This document shows positions 7,623 to 15,767 of a stretch of DNA of 64,000 nucleotides, one piece after another (positions within the stretch are counted from its first letter, which is position 1; each line of letters begins with the position of its first letter). This stretch comes from Amycolatopsis australiensis (GTDB lineage Bacteria > Actinomycetota > Actinomycetes > Mycobacteriales > Pseudonocardiaceae). The notes beneath the pieces are model-generated. The model searched no databases and was not told the DNA's origin. It worked only from the letters and a program-made list of their open reading frames with translations. A program made the translations under genes and the position numbers. The stretch spans positions 4,402,001-4,466,000 of the forward strand of contig NZ_FPJG01000006.1 of NCBI RefSeq assembly GCF_900119165.1. The letters are read 5' to 3'.

Positions 7623-8890
7623 TGCGCGAACACCCGGTGGCCGCCCGCCTCCGGGCCGCGGCGGCCGTGCTCGTCGTCGTGGCCGGCTGCCTTTCGGGCT
7701 GCGTGACGAGCTCGGCGCAGGAGGTGGCGGCGCCGCCGCCGAAGCCGCTGGCGCCGTGCGCGTGGTGGTACGGGATCGGCCGGGCGCCGACGCCGGCGGA
7801 GATCGAGCAGGCGGCCCGGCGGTACCGGGTCGTCGTGCTCAACGCCGACCAGGGCGCGGCCATGCGCCGCCTGCACCAGCTCAACCCGCAGGTCAAGGTC
7901 CTGGTGTACAAGGACCTGTCGAGCACCCGCAACTACCCGGGCGCGGTCGACGGCGGCCAGGACGCCGCCTACCTGCCGAGCGGGATCGGGTACGTCGCCG
8001 CGCAGCGGGATCACCCGGAGTGGTTCGCCCTCGACGACCGCGGGCGGCGCATCGAGTGGCAGGGGTACCCGAAACACTGGCAGATGACGGTCTGGGACCC
8101 GGCCTACCAGCAGGCGTGGACGGACGCGGTCGTCGCGGAGGTGAACCGGGAAGGCTGGGACGGCGTCCTCGCCGACAACGACTTCAACTCGCTGAGCCAC
8201 TACTCGTCCGCGGTGCTGGCGGGCACGGCGAACGTCGAGGAGACCGACCGCAAGCTGCGCGACGGGCTCGACGCGTTCCTGTCCCGCGCCGGCGACGCAT
8301 TCACGGCGGCCGGGAAGCTGCTGGTGCCCAACGTGTCCGAGACGCACCTGGTGCCGGGCCGGTGGACCGCGCACTCGCGCTTCGGCGGCGCGATGGAGGA
8401 GAACTTCGGGTTCCGTGAAGACGGCGGCACCGGCGGCCTGCTGACCTTCCGCGGCAACGAGTTCCAGGAGCTGCGTGCCCAGGCCGCGCTCGGCGAGTCG
8501 CTGCTGCTGCTGGTCACGCGGACGAGGAACGCGCAGCAGGAGCGGGCGGGCTACGCGAGCGCGGCGCTGCTGGCCGGCCCCCGCACGTGCTGGACGCGGG
8601 CGACCACCGACGACTACCGCGGCCCGGAGTGGTCGGCGCTGCAGGACAGCGGGCTGGGCGAGGCGGTGGACGCGGCGGGCCGGCTGCCGAACGGCGTCTG
8701 GACCCGCACGTTCACTCACGGCTGGGTGGCGGTGAACACGACATCCGCCACCCAGACGGTGACACCGCCGGCGGGGCTCGTCGCACCCGGGTCCCGGCCG
8801 CCTGCCACGCAGACGTCTCCGGCGCCGGCGTCACCGGAGCCGGTCAGCCTCGAGGCCGCGGATGGCCTGGTGCTGGTGAAACCGTCGTAG
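7622..8890 (+). CDS. Lipoprotein putative glycoside hydrolase (GHL15-like)
   Basis: A 422-residue exported protein. Its N-terminal hydrophobic segment ends in overlapping lipoboxes (VAGC at Cys23, LSGC at Cys27), so it is likely a lipoprotein on the outer face of the membrane. The body resembles the hypothetical TIM-barrel glycosidase family GHL15: YGIGRAPTPAEIEQAARRY, KVLVYKDLSSTRNYPG, and the conserved acidic strand GVLADNDFNSLSHY. The tail from about residue 345 is a small beta domain plus a Pro/Ser/Ala-rich linker. It may trim or edit the polymer made by the locus. Coupled to the sugar transferase upstream; its 3' end overlaps the convergent GT4 gene by 47 bp. Confidence 0.75.
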   Translation: MREHPVAARLRAAAAVLVVVAGCLSGCVTSSAQEVAAPPPKPLAPCAWWYGIGRAPTPAEIEQAARRYRVVVLNADQGAAMRRLHQLNPQVKVLVYKDLSSTRNYPGAVDGGQDAAYLPSGIGYVAAQRDHPEWFALDDRGRRIEWQGYPKHWQMTVWDPAYQQAWTDAVVAEVNREGWDGVLADNDFNSLSHYSSAVLAGTANVEETDRKLRDGLDAFLSRAGDAFTAAGKLLVPNVSETHLVPGRWTAHSRFGGAMEENFGFREDGGTGGLLTFRGNEFQELRAQAALGESLLLLVTRTRNAQQERAGYASAALLAGPRTCWTRATTDDYRGPEWSALQDSGLGEAVDAAGRLPNGVWTRTFTHGWVAVNTTSATQTVTPPAGLVAPGSRPPATQTSPAPASPEPVSLEAADGLVLVKPS

Positions 8891-9998
8891 CGAGGCCGGC
8901 CACCCGCGCGTACAACGCCAGGTGCCGCCGGGCGCAGGGCTCCGGGCGGTACCGGGCGTGGGCGCGCTCGGCGAGCCGCCGCCCGATCCGGCCGGGGTCG
9001 GGTTCGGCGAACAACGCCCGCAGCCGCCCGGCGAGCGCCGGGACGTCTCCGGGCGGCGCGAGCAGCGACGGGCCTCCGGGCAGTTCCACCATGTCGGGCA
9101 CGCCGCCGGTGGCGGTCGCGACGACGGGCTTGCCCGCCGTCATGGCTTCGGCGACCACCAGCGGCTGTTGCTCCATAGTGGACGGCAGGACGAGCGCGTC
9201 CGCCGCCGCGACCAGGGCGGGTACGTCCGGCCGGAAGCCGAGGAACGTGACGCGGCCGGCCAGCGGGGGCGCCTGCGCGGCCCGCTCCGCCGCGGCGCGC
9301 TGCGGCCCGTCGCCTGCCACGGTCAGCCGCGCGTCCGGCGGCAGGACACCGGGCATCGCGAGCGCGGCCAGCAGGTCGAGGATTCCCTTGCGTTCCACCA
9401 GGAGTCCCGCGAAGAGCAGGTGGCGCACCGGGCCCCGCGGCGGGACGGGCACGGCCGGTCCGACGCAGTTGTCGATGTGCGCCAGCCGGGCCGGCGGCAC
9501 CTTGAGGCGCCGGCGCAGGAAGCGCTCCATCGCCTCGGCGGGCACGATCGTGCGGTCGAGGACCCGGGCGACGACGGCGTCCGCGGCGAGCACCGTCCGC
9601 GTGTAGGCGGACGGCCCCCCGGCGCCCCGCGCCCCGCGGAACCACGGCTCGGCGACGTCGTCCGGCACGCCGTGGTAGGTCTGAACCAGTGCGGGACGGG
9701 GCCCGCGGCCGGCCCGCAGCCCCGCGACGACCAGCCCGGCCCGCCGGTCCTGCGCGTGCACCACGTCCGGCCGCCACGCGCGGATCGCGGCCCTGGCCCG
9801 CTTCGCCGCCGCGACGTCGTCCTTGCCGTCCACCCGCAGCTCGGTGTGCCTGCCGTCGAGCAGCTCGGCGCCGCGGGCCGGCGGGGGACCGAAGACCCGC
9901 ACCTCGGCGCCTTCGCCCGCCAGGGTGGCGGCCAGCCGGACGGTGACGTCGACCGGGCCGCCCCGGTCCTGGGTGAGCAGGTACGCGATCCGGATCAC
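8844..9998 (-). CDS. Glycosyltransferase family 4
   Basis: A GT-B fold glycosyltransferase of 384 residues. The N-terminal acceptor domain begins MIRIAYLLTQDRGGPVDVTV; the C-terminal donor domain contains LLFAGLLVERKGILDLL, LTVAGDGPQ, VTFLGFRPDVPALVAAADA and the donor-sugar-binding segment EQQPLVVAEAMTAGKPVVAT. It is the last gene of the minus-strand polysaccharide operon, starting inside the stop codon of the preceding GT4 gene (4-bp ATGA overlap). The sugar and linkage cannot be told. The convergent overlap with the lipoprotein glycosidase (47 bp) leaves no room for a separate terminator. Confidence 0.9.
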   Translation of the reverse strand: MIRIAYLLTQDRGGPVDVTVRLAATLAGEGAEVRVFGPPPARGAELLDGRHTELRVDGKDDVAAAKRARAAIRAWRPDVVHAQDRRAGLVVAGLRAGRGPRPALVQTYHGVPDDVAEPWFRGARGAGGPSAYTRTVLAADAVVARVLDRTIVPAEAMERFLRRRLKVPPARLAHIDNCVGPAVPVPPRGPVRHLLFAGLLVERKGILDLLAALAMPGVLPPDARLTVAGDGPQRAAAERAAQAPPLAGRVTFLGFRPDVPALVAAADALVLPSTMEQQPLVVAEAMTAGKPVVATATGGVPDMVELPGGPSLLAPPGDVPALAGRLRALFAEPDPGRIGRRLAERAHARYRPEPCARRHLALYARVAGLATTVSPAPGHPRPRG

Positions 9999-11101
9999 GA
10001 GGTGGCCTCCGCGGGGGTGAGCTTGTCGACGAGCGCGGCGATCTGGTCGGTCATGCGGCCGCGGTCGAAGGAGAGTTCGGCGCGGCGGCGGCCGCGTTCG
10101 CCTTCCCGCGCGGCGAGTGCGGGGTCGGCGAGCCGGGTGGCGACGGCGGCGGCGAGGCGCGTGAGGTCACCCGGCGGCAGCACCGCGCCGGCGTCGGCGA
10201 TGCTCTGGCGCATGCCGCCGACGTCGAACGCGACGACGGGACGGGCGCACGCCATCGCCTCCAGCGGAACGAGGGCCATGCCCTCGGCGCGGGAGGGCAG
10301 GACGACGACGTCCGCGGCGGTGTACCAGGCGGCCGGGTCGGCGGTGTGCCCCGCCCACACGACGGACGCGTGGCCCGCCACCGGGTGGCGCCGCCAGACA
10401 GGCCCCATCGGCCCGTCGCCGGCGAAGGCGAGCCGCGCGTCCGGCACGCGGCGCAGGACGTCCGGCCACGCCGACAGCAGCTGGTCCTGGCCCTTGAGCT
10501 CGGCGAGCCGGCCGACGCAGACGGCGAGCGGGGCGCCGGCGGGCAGCCCGAGCCGCCGTCGCGCCGCGGCCCGGTCGCCGGGGGTGAACCGGGAGGTGTC
10601 GACGCCGTTGCAGACGACGTGCGCCTCGGCGGTCACCCCGGCGGCGCGGCCCGCGGCGAGTTCGTCGTCGCTCACGCAGACGAGCAGGTCGGTCCAGCGG
10701 GAGGCGAAGCGTTCCCAGCGGGCGGAGGCGTGGCGCAGCGGGCCGCGGGCGGTGGCGAAGGACCACAGGTGCGGCTGGAAGACGGTGGGCAGGCCGCGGC
10801 GGACGGCCAGCCGCCCGGCCAGCCCGGCTTTCGAGCTGTGCAGGTGCACGACATCGGGGTCCACATCGGACAGAAGGCGGCGCAGCCGGAGCGTCTCACC
10901 GGCCGAGCGGAGGCCGGGCGAGCGGCGCGCGGCCCAGGCACGGACGTCGATGCGGGCCTCGCGGAGCCGGTCGGCGAGCCAGCCGGAGGGCGGGCAGGCG
11001 ACGGTGACGTCCCAGCCCCAGTCCCGCTGGGCGAGAGCCAGCTCGAGCACGACGACGGCAACCCCGGCGGTCACGGGCTGGGAGACATGGACGATTTTCA
11101 C
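9995..11101 (-). CDS. Glycosyltransferase family 4
   Basis: A 368-residue GT-B glycosyltransferase. It opens with KIVHVSQPVTAGVAVVVLEL, has the acceptor-domain segment VVHLHSSKAGLAGRLAVRR and the donor-domain features CVGRLAELKGQDQLL, LAFAGDGPMG and PSRAEGMALVPLEAMACARPVVAFDVGG. The GTG start at 11101 has GAGGCGGG upstream and puts the protein start at the usual position. It overlaps the next GT4 gene by 4 bp and follows the flippase gene by 37 bp. Probably adds one sugar of the repeat unit on the cytoplasmic face. Confidence 0.9.
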   Translation of the reverse strand: MKIVHVSQPVTAGVAVVVLELALAQRDWGWDVTVACPPSGWLADRLREARIDVRAWAARRSPGLRSAGETLRLRRLLSDVDPDVVHLHSSKAGLAGRLAVRRGLPTVFQPHLWSFATARGPLRHASARWERFASRWTDLLVCVSDDELAAGRAAGVTAEAHVVCNGVDTSRFTPGDRAAARRRLGLPAGAPLAVCVGRLAELKGQDQLLSAWPDVLRRVPDARLAFAGDGPMGPVWRRHPVAGHASVVWAGHTADPAAWYTAADVVVLPSRAEGMALVPLEAMACARPVVAFDVGGMRQSIADAGAVLPPGDLTRLAAAVATRLADPALAAREGERGRRRAELSFDRGRMTDQIAALVDKLTPAEATS

Positions 11102-11138
11102 TCGAGCCCGCCTCGGCAACGGGCGGCGAGGATGGCGC

Positions 11139-12575
11139 TCACCTGAGCCCACCCCGCCGCAGTTCGGCGATCGCGGCTCGCTGCAGCAGCAACGTCGCGC
11201 CGGCATATCCCGCGAGCAGAACCGCTGCCTCGGCGACCGCGCCCGGCAACGATTCCGCGGCCCCGAACCACCCGGCGCGCGCCAGCACCACCACCGGCAC
11301 CCCCGCGGCGGCGCACGCGAGCAGCACCCGGGCGAACACCCCGGCCAGCTCCGCGACCGGCGGTGCGGCACCGGCGCGGGCCACTGCCGCCGCCGCGAGG
11401 GGGACCACCAGCCACGCCGCGCCCAGCTGGGCCGCCGCCACCGCCGTGATTCCCGCGCGCGTCAGCGTCGCCAGGCCGGCCGCCAGCAGCGCCAGGTGCG
11501 TGACCTCCAGCGCCAGGTACCGCCGGACGTGCCCCGCCGCCTTCACCGCCTGGTACCAGACCTGCAGCAGGCAGATCCCCACGCCGTAGCCCGACAGCAG
11601 CACCAGCGGGCCCGCCGCGTCCGCCCACCGGTCGCCCAGCAGCACCACCCGGTCGGCCAGCACCGCCAGCGCCAGGTACAGCCCGCCGGTCACCACGAGC
11701 ACCGCGCGGGTGAACCGGACCACCGCCCCGGCCGACGGGCGTCCTTCGCGGCGCAGCCGCGTGAACACCGGGAACGCCACCGCGCCGAGCACGACCGCCA
11801 CCATGATGTACGGCACCCACGCCAGCCGGTACGCCAGCGAGTACACGCCGACCGCGTCCGCGCCCAGCCCGTGTCCCACCGCGAAGTAGTCGAGGTTCAC
11901 CAGCAGCGCGCCGACGACCGCCGCCGGGCCCACCACCGCCACCCAGCGCACCGCTTCCCGGGCCGCCGCGGTGTCCCAGCACGGCCGCACCCCGCCGCGC
12001 ACCAGCATGCCCAGCAGCGGCTGCGCCACCGCCGTGACCAGCAGGCCCACCACCAGCGACGCCGGGCCGGCGCCGCACGCGGCCAGCGCGACCGTCAGCG
12101 CCGCGCCCAGCACCGCGCTGCCGCCGTCGGGCAGCAGACGGCGCCGGAAGTCCAGCTCCCGGTGCATCAGCCCCATCTGCACGCCGCCCGCCGCCGAGAA
12201 CGGCAGGCCCAGCGCGGCCAGCCGCAGCAGCCCCGCCGCGCCTGGCGTGCCGAGCAGCGCCGTGAGCGGCCCGGCGGCGGCCACCAGCACGACGGCCAGC
12301 ACCACGCCGGCACCGACGCTCAACGTCAGCACGGTCCCCGCCATCCGGCGCGGGTCCCGCTCGGTGCGCCCGATCACGTCGTAGACCCCGATCGACTGCA
12401 CCACCTGGCCGAGGTTGACCAGCGCCACCGCCAGCGCCACGGCCCCCAGCTGCGCCTCGGTCAGCAGCGCCGCCAGCACCAGCGTGACGAGCATCTGGCT
12501 GCTCTTGCTGACCAGGTTGACCACGCCCAGCCACAGCGACCCCCGGACCGCGCGGGTCCCCAGCGCGGCCGTCAT
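11139..12575 (-). CDS. Wzx-like polysaccharide flippase
   Basis: A 478-residue polytopic membrane protein with about 12-14 hydrophobic segments. It begins RAVRGSLWLGVVNLVSKSSQM, typical of the MOP-superfamily lipopolysaccharide exporters, and retains the PYIMVAVVLGAVAFPVFTRL segment of this family. It would flip undecaprenyl-linked repeat units across the membrane. The ATG at 12575 overlaps the end of the GT87 gene by 4 bp. Together with the Wzz-like and ligase-like genes upstream it indicates a Wzx/Wzy-type pathway. Confidence 0.88.
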   Translation of the reverse strand: MTAALGTRAVRGSLWLGVVNLVSKSSQMLVTLVLAALLTEAQLGAVALAVALVNLGQVVQSIGVYDVIGRTERDPRRMAGTVLTLSVGAGVVLAVVLVAAAGPLTALLGTPGAAGLLRLAALGLPFSAAGGVQMGLMHRELDFRRRLLPDGGSAVLGAALTVALAACGAGPASLVVGLLVTAVAQPLLGMLVRGGVRPCWDTAAAREAVRWVAVVGPAAVVGALLVNLDYFAVGHGLGADAVGVYSLAYRLAWVPYIMVAVVLGAVAFPVFTRLRREGRPSAGAVVRFTRAVLVVTGGLYLALAVLADRVVLLGDRWADAAGPLVLLSGYGVGICLLQVWYQAVKAAGHVRRYLALEVTHLALLAAGLATLTRAGITAVAAAQLGAAWLVVPLAAAAVARAGAAPPVAELAGVFARVLLACAAAGVPVVVLARAGWFGAAESLPGAVAEAAVLLAGYAGATLLLQRAAIAELRRGGLR

Positions 12576-13831
12576 CCGGCCACCACGGGTTCGGCGGTCC
12601 GCGCGCGCGTCAGCCGGACCGCGGCGCACACCGCCAGGCACCACGCGACGACCACCGCGGCACCGTCCACAGTGACCGCCGCCCGCGACCCGAACGCCGA
12701 AACCAGCGCTTTGTCCACTGTGTACAGGTGTGCGAAGGGGACGGCCAAGGCGAGGACCGCCGTCCCGGCCGGGCCCCACCCCGGTTCGGCCAGGTGCCGC
12801 CACCACAGCGCCGCGACCGCCGCCATCGCCGGCACGGCGATCAGCACGTCCCCGGGCTGGTGCACCACGCACGCGACGACGGCCAGGCACGTGAGCAGGT
12901 CGGCGACCGGCGCCACGGCGGCCCGGTCGAGCCGCCGGACCAGCAGTACGCTCGTCGCCAGCACCCCGGCGAGCACCACCAGTTCGATGCCGCCGGGCAC
13001 CCACCCGGTGGCGCGGAAGAGCACCGCGGCGACGTCGATCCGTTGCGCCGTCACCGAATCCACCGCGCCGTAGTCGGTGGCACGCGCGTGCGTGACGTTG
13101 GCGGCGACGACGTCGAGGAACGGCCCGATCCCGCCGGAACGCGCCGCCAGGACCGCCACCACCGGCAGGCTCGCGCAGGCCGCGATGGCGGTGCCCACCA
13201 GCGCCACCCGGCGCGAACCGCGGGCGAAGAGCAGCACCGCCAGCGGAAAGCCGTACTGCGGCTTGAGCCACGCCAGCGCGAGCGCCACCGCCGCCCAGCC
13301 CGGCCGGTCACGCCGGGCCAGCAGGGCGCCGGCCGCGCCGACCGCGACCAGCGGGTTCACCTGGCCGACGTAGAGCTGCGCCTTGCCGACCTGGCTGGTG
13401 ACCAGCAGCGCCGCGACCACCGCCGTGGTGACCGCGGGCGGCGCCGGGACGTACCGGCGGACCGCGTGGGCGGTCAGCGCCGCGAGAAACACCAGCAGCA
13501 ACAGCGAAACCACGGCGAACGCCACCGCGCCCGCCCGGTAGCCCGGCAGCGCGAACGGCGCGTGCAGCAGCAGGTGGTAGGGCTGGTAGAGGTTGAAGTC
13601 CTGGCGGACCGGCCAGTGCGCGAACATCGCGGCGGGGTCGTACGGGTTGCCGCCGCCGAGGAATTCGCGGACCGGGAAGTACAGGGCGTCGCGGAAGTCC
13701 TGCATCCGTTCCTCGGCCGCGTCGGCCGCGGTCGGCAACGGCACCTGCCACGACGGCTTGAGCGCGTGCCAGGCGCTCACGCCGCCCGCGAGGGCCGCGA
13801 CGGCGAAAACGGCGCGCTGTCTCGGGGTCAC
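12572..13831 (-). CDS. GT87-like polyprenyl-sugar-dependent mannosyltransferase, integral membrane
   Basis: A 419-residue multi-spanning protein with about 10-11 helices. The first extracytoplasmic loop holds the acidic RDALYFPVREFLGGGNPYDP segment, and LYVGQVNPLVAVGAAGALL and LAWLKPQYGFPLAVLLF follow; these are typical of GT87 (DUF2029) enzymes, which use polyprenyl-phosphate mannose. The donor could be made by the GT2 at 5062. The GTG start at 13831 overlaps the Wzz-like gene by 4 bp and its end overlaps the flippase start by 4 bp. Confidence 0.85.
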   Translation of the reverse strand: MTPRQRAVFAVAALAGGVSAWHALKPSWQVPLPTAADAAEERMQDFRDALYFPVREFLGGGNPYDPAAMFAHWPVRQDFNLYQPYHLLLHAPFALPGYRAGAVAFAVVSLLLLVFLAALTAHAVRRYVPAPPAVTTAVVAALLVTSQVGKAQLYVGQVNPLVAVGAAGALLARRDRPGWAAVALALAWLKPQYGFPLAVLLFARGSRRVALVGTAIAACASLPVVAVLAARSGGIGPFLDVVAANVTHARATDYGAVDSVTAQRIDVAAVLFRATGWVPGGIELVVLAGVLATSVLLVRRLDRAAVAPVADLLTCLAVVACVVHQPGDVLIAVPAMAAVAALWWRHLAEPGWGPAGTAVLALAVPFAHLYTVDKALVSAFGSRAAVTVDGAAVVVAWCLAVCAAVRLTRARTAEPVVAG

Positions 13832-14703
13832 GCCAGCACCACCGCCACGAGCACGGCGTCGGACGGCAGCACCGCGACGGCGGCCGTCAGCTCGCCGTGG
13901 TGCCGTCCGGCGGCCGCGACGGCCACGACCGAGGCGCCGTCGCCGCGCTCGTCGGGAAGGCCCGCGGCCAGCTTCGCCGCGGTCTCGGCGAGGTCGGGGC
14001 GCACCGGGACCACCCGGACGGGCCGCCCGGCCGCCCGGCACAGCACGGCCAGCCGGTCGGCGGCCGCGGGGTCGTCCTCGCGCAGGAGCGCCACCGGACG
14101 GCGGATGCCCGCCGCGGCCAGTGCCCGGCGCACCGGTCCCGTCCCGCCACGCGGGTTCAGCCGCCGCAGCGTCGCCGTCGCCAGCCCGGCCGCGACCGCG
14201 CCGACCACCGCGAGCCCGGTGACCAGCGCGGCGTCCGGAGCCACCGCGACGACGTCGGGCCGGGGGTCGAGCAGGCGCAGCTTGGCGGCCGGGGCGAGCA
14301 GATCGGTGCTGATCATCGCCTTGCCCAGCGCCGTCGCCGCCGCGCCGGCCCGCTCCGCCGACGGAGCTCGCACCGACAGCCGGGCCAGGCCGGACGCCGG
14401 GACCAGGTCGACGGCCACGTGCGCGGCGAGCTCGTCGGGGGTGTAGCCGGACGCCGGGGCCGCCGCCCGCAGCACCGACGGGCTGCGGGCCAGCTCGACC
14501 AGCGCGGGCAGCGTCAGCGAAACGACTTCGCCGTACTGCGGCCCGGCGCTGTCCCCGGGGACGGGACCGGCGAGAAGGCTGACCCGGCCCTGGTACTCGG
14601 TGCCGCGGCTGAGGCCGATGACGAGCACGAGCGCGCCGGCCAGCAGCGCCACCACGACGCTCAGCGCGGCCGTGCGCGGGATCTTCGCGACCAGGTCGTT
14701 CAC
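13828..14703 (-). CDS. Wzz-like polysaccharide co-polymerase with degenerate kinase-like tail
   Basis: A 291-residue protein with two membrane segments (about residues 12-32 and 155-178) enclosing an extracytoplasmic domain of about 120 residues, the topology of chain-length regulators. The cytoplasmic tail (about residues 185-291, containing RRPVALLREDDPAAADRLAV) looks like the shell of a bacterial tyrosine-kinase domain, but I see no Walker A or B motif, so it is unlikely to bind ATP. It probably sets polymer length. It overlaps genes on both sides by 4 bp within the polysaccharide operon. Confidence 0.7.
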   Translation of the reverse strand: MNDLVAKIPRTAALSVVVALLAGALVLVIGLSRGTEYQGRVSLLAGPVPGDSAGPQYGEVVSLTLPALVELARSPSVLRAAAPASGYTPDELAAHVAVDLVPASGLARLSVRAPSAERAGAAATALGKAMISTDLLAPAAKLRLLDPRPDVVAVAPDAALVTGLAVVGAVAAGLATATLRRLNPRGGTGPVRRALAAAGIRRPVALLREDDPAAADRLAVLCRAAGRPVRVVPVRPDLAETAAKLAAGLPDERGDGASVVAVAAAGRHHGELTAAVAVLPSDAVLVAVVLA

Positions 14704-15767
14704 CGGGCACCTCCGAGCGCGGTCCGCAGCAGCTCGTCGTAGGACTTCATCACCGTGTGCGGGTCGTACTCGCGCTCGACGGTGCGGAGGGCGTCGGCGG
14801 CCGCGGCCGCCCGCGCGGCCGGGTCGAACAGCAGCGTGTTCAGCGCGCCGGCCGTCGCCGCCGGATCACCCGGCGGCACCACGAGCCCGCCGCCGCCGGC
14901 CAGGACTTCACCGACCCCGCCGACGTCGGTGGCGACCACCGGCCGTCCCGCCGCCATCGACTCCAGCACCGCCAGCGGCAGGCCCTCCCAGTCGCTGGTG
15001 AGGACCGTGACGTCGGCGGCCGCGAGCAGGTCGGGCACGTCCGTGCGGGTGCCGAGGAACTCGATCCGCCGTCCCAGCTCCGCCGCGCGGCGCTCGAGGT
15101 CCGCGCGCAGGCTGCCGTCGCCGGCCAGCCACAGCACGGCGTCCCCGCCGACGGCGGCCCAGGCGTCCAGCAGCACGTCGTGGCGCTTCTGCGGTTCCAG
15201 CCGGGCGAGGCAGAGCGCGACCGGCGTCCGCTCCGGCACGCCGAGGGAGGCCCGCACCTCGGCCCGGCCGAACACCGGCGGCCGCGCGAACACGGCGTTG
15301 CGGACGACGACCAGCCGGTCCAGGCCCGCCGCGGCCAGCCGGTCGGCGGTGGCCGGGGAGACGGCGACGACCCGGTCGGAGACGCGGCGGAGGATCCGGG
15401 CGGCGGCCGGGACGTCGGCCGCCGCGACGCCGTGGAAGACGGTCAGCAGCGGCCGCCGCCTGCCGGCGAGGGCGAGCCGGGCGACCAGGCTCGCGCCGAC
15501 GTTGTGGGCGAGGACGACGTCGGGCCGGAACCGCTTGATCGCGTGACGCACCGCCCATGCCGCTTTGAGCACGCCCGTCTTGCTGCGGCGGGCGAGCGGG
15601 ACGGGGAACACGGGCGTGCCCGCGGCGGCCAGCGCGTCGGCGCGGAACCCGCCGGCGCTGGCGACCGCGGACACCCAGCCGTACTCCTCGCCGCGACCGG
15701 CCATGCCGGCGACGAGCGTTTCGGCCCCGCCCGCCCCCATTTCACTGATGACGTGCAGCACCCGCAT
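14700..15767 (-). CDS. Glycosyltransferase family 4
   Basis: A 355-residue GT-B glycosyltransferase. The N-terminus MRVLHVISEMGAGGAETLVA is the standard GT4 opening; the acceptor domain has DVVLAHNVGASLVARLAL and the donor domain CLARLEPQKRHDVLLDAW, WLAGDGSLRADL, EFLGTRTDVPDLLAAADV and DWEGLPLAVLESMAAGRPVV. Its start lies inside the end of the ligase-like gene (26-bp overlap) and its end overlaps the Wzz-like gene by 4 bp. Probably acts in repeat-unit assembly; the sugar is unknown. Confidence 0.9.
   Translation of the reverse strand: MRVLHVISEMGAGGAETLVAGMAGRGEEYGWVSAVASAGGFRADALAAAGTPVFPVPLARRSKTGVLKAAWAVRHAIKRFRPDVVLAHNVGASLVARLALAGRRRPLLTVFHGVAAADVPAAARILRRVSDRVVAVSPATADRLAAAGLDRLVVVRNAVFARPPVFGRAEVRASLGVPERTPVALCLARLEPQKRHDVLLDAWAAVGGDAVLWLAGDGSLRADLERRAAELGRRIEFLGTRTDVPDLLAAADVTVLTSDWEGLPLAVLESMAAGRPVVATDVGGVGEVLAGGGGLVVPPGDPAATAGALNTLLFDPAARAAAAADALRTVEREYDPHTVMKSYDELLRTALGGAR

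Noticed and set aside
8922..13073. A 1383-codon open frame on the plus strand opposite the polysaccharide genes
   Set aside because: It runs antisense to several well-supported glycosyltransferase genes and has the Arg/Pro/His-rich composition of a shadow frame in GC-rich DNA.
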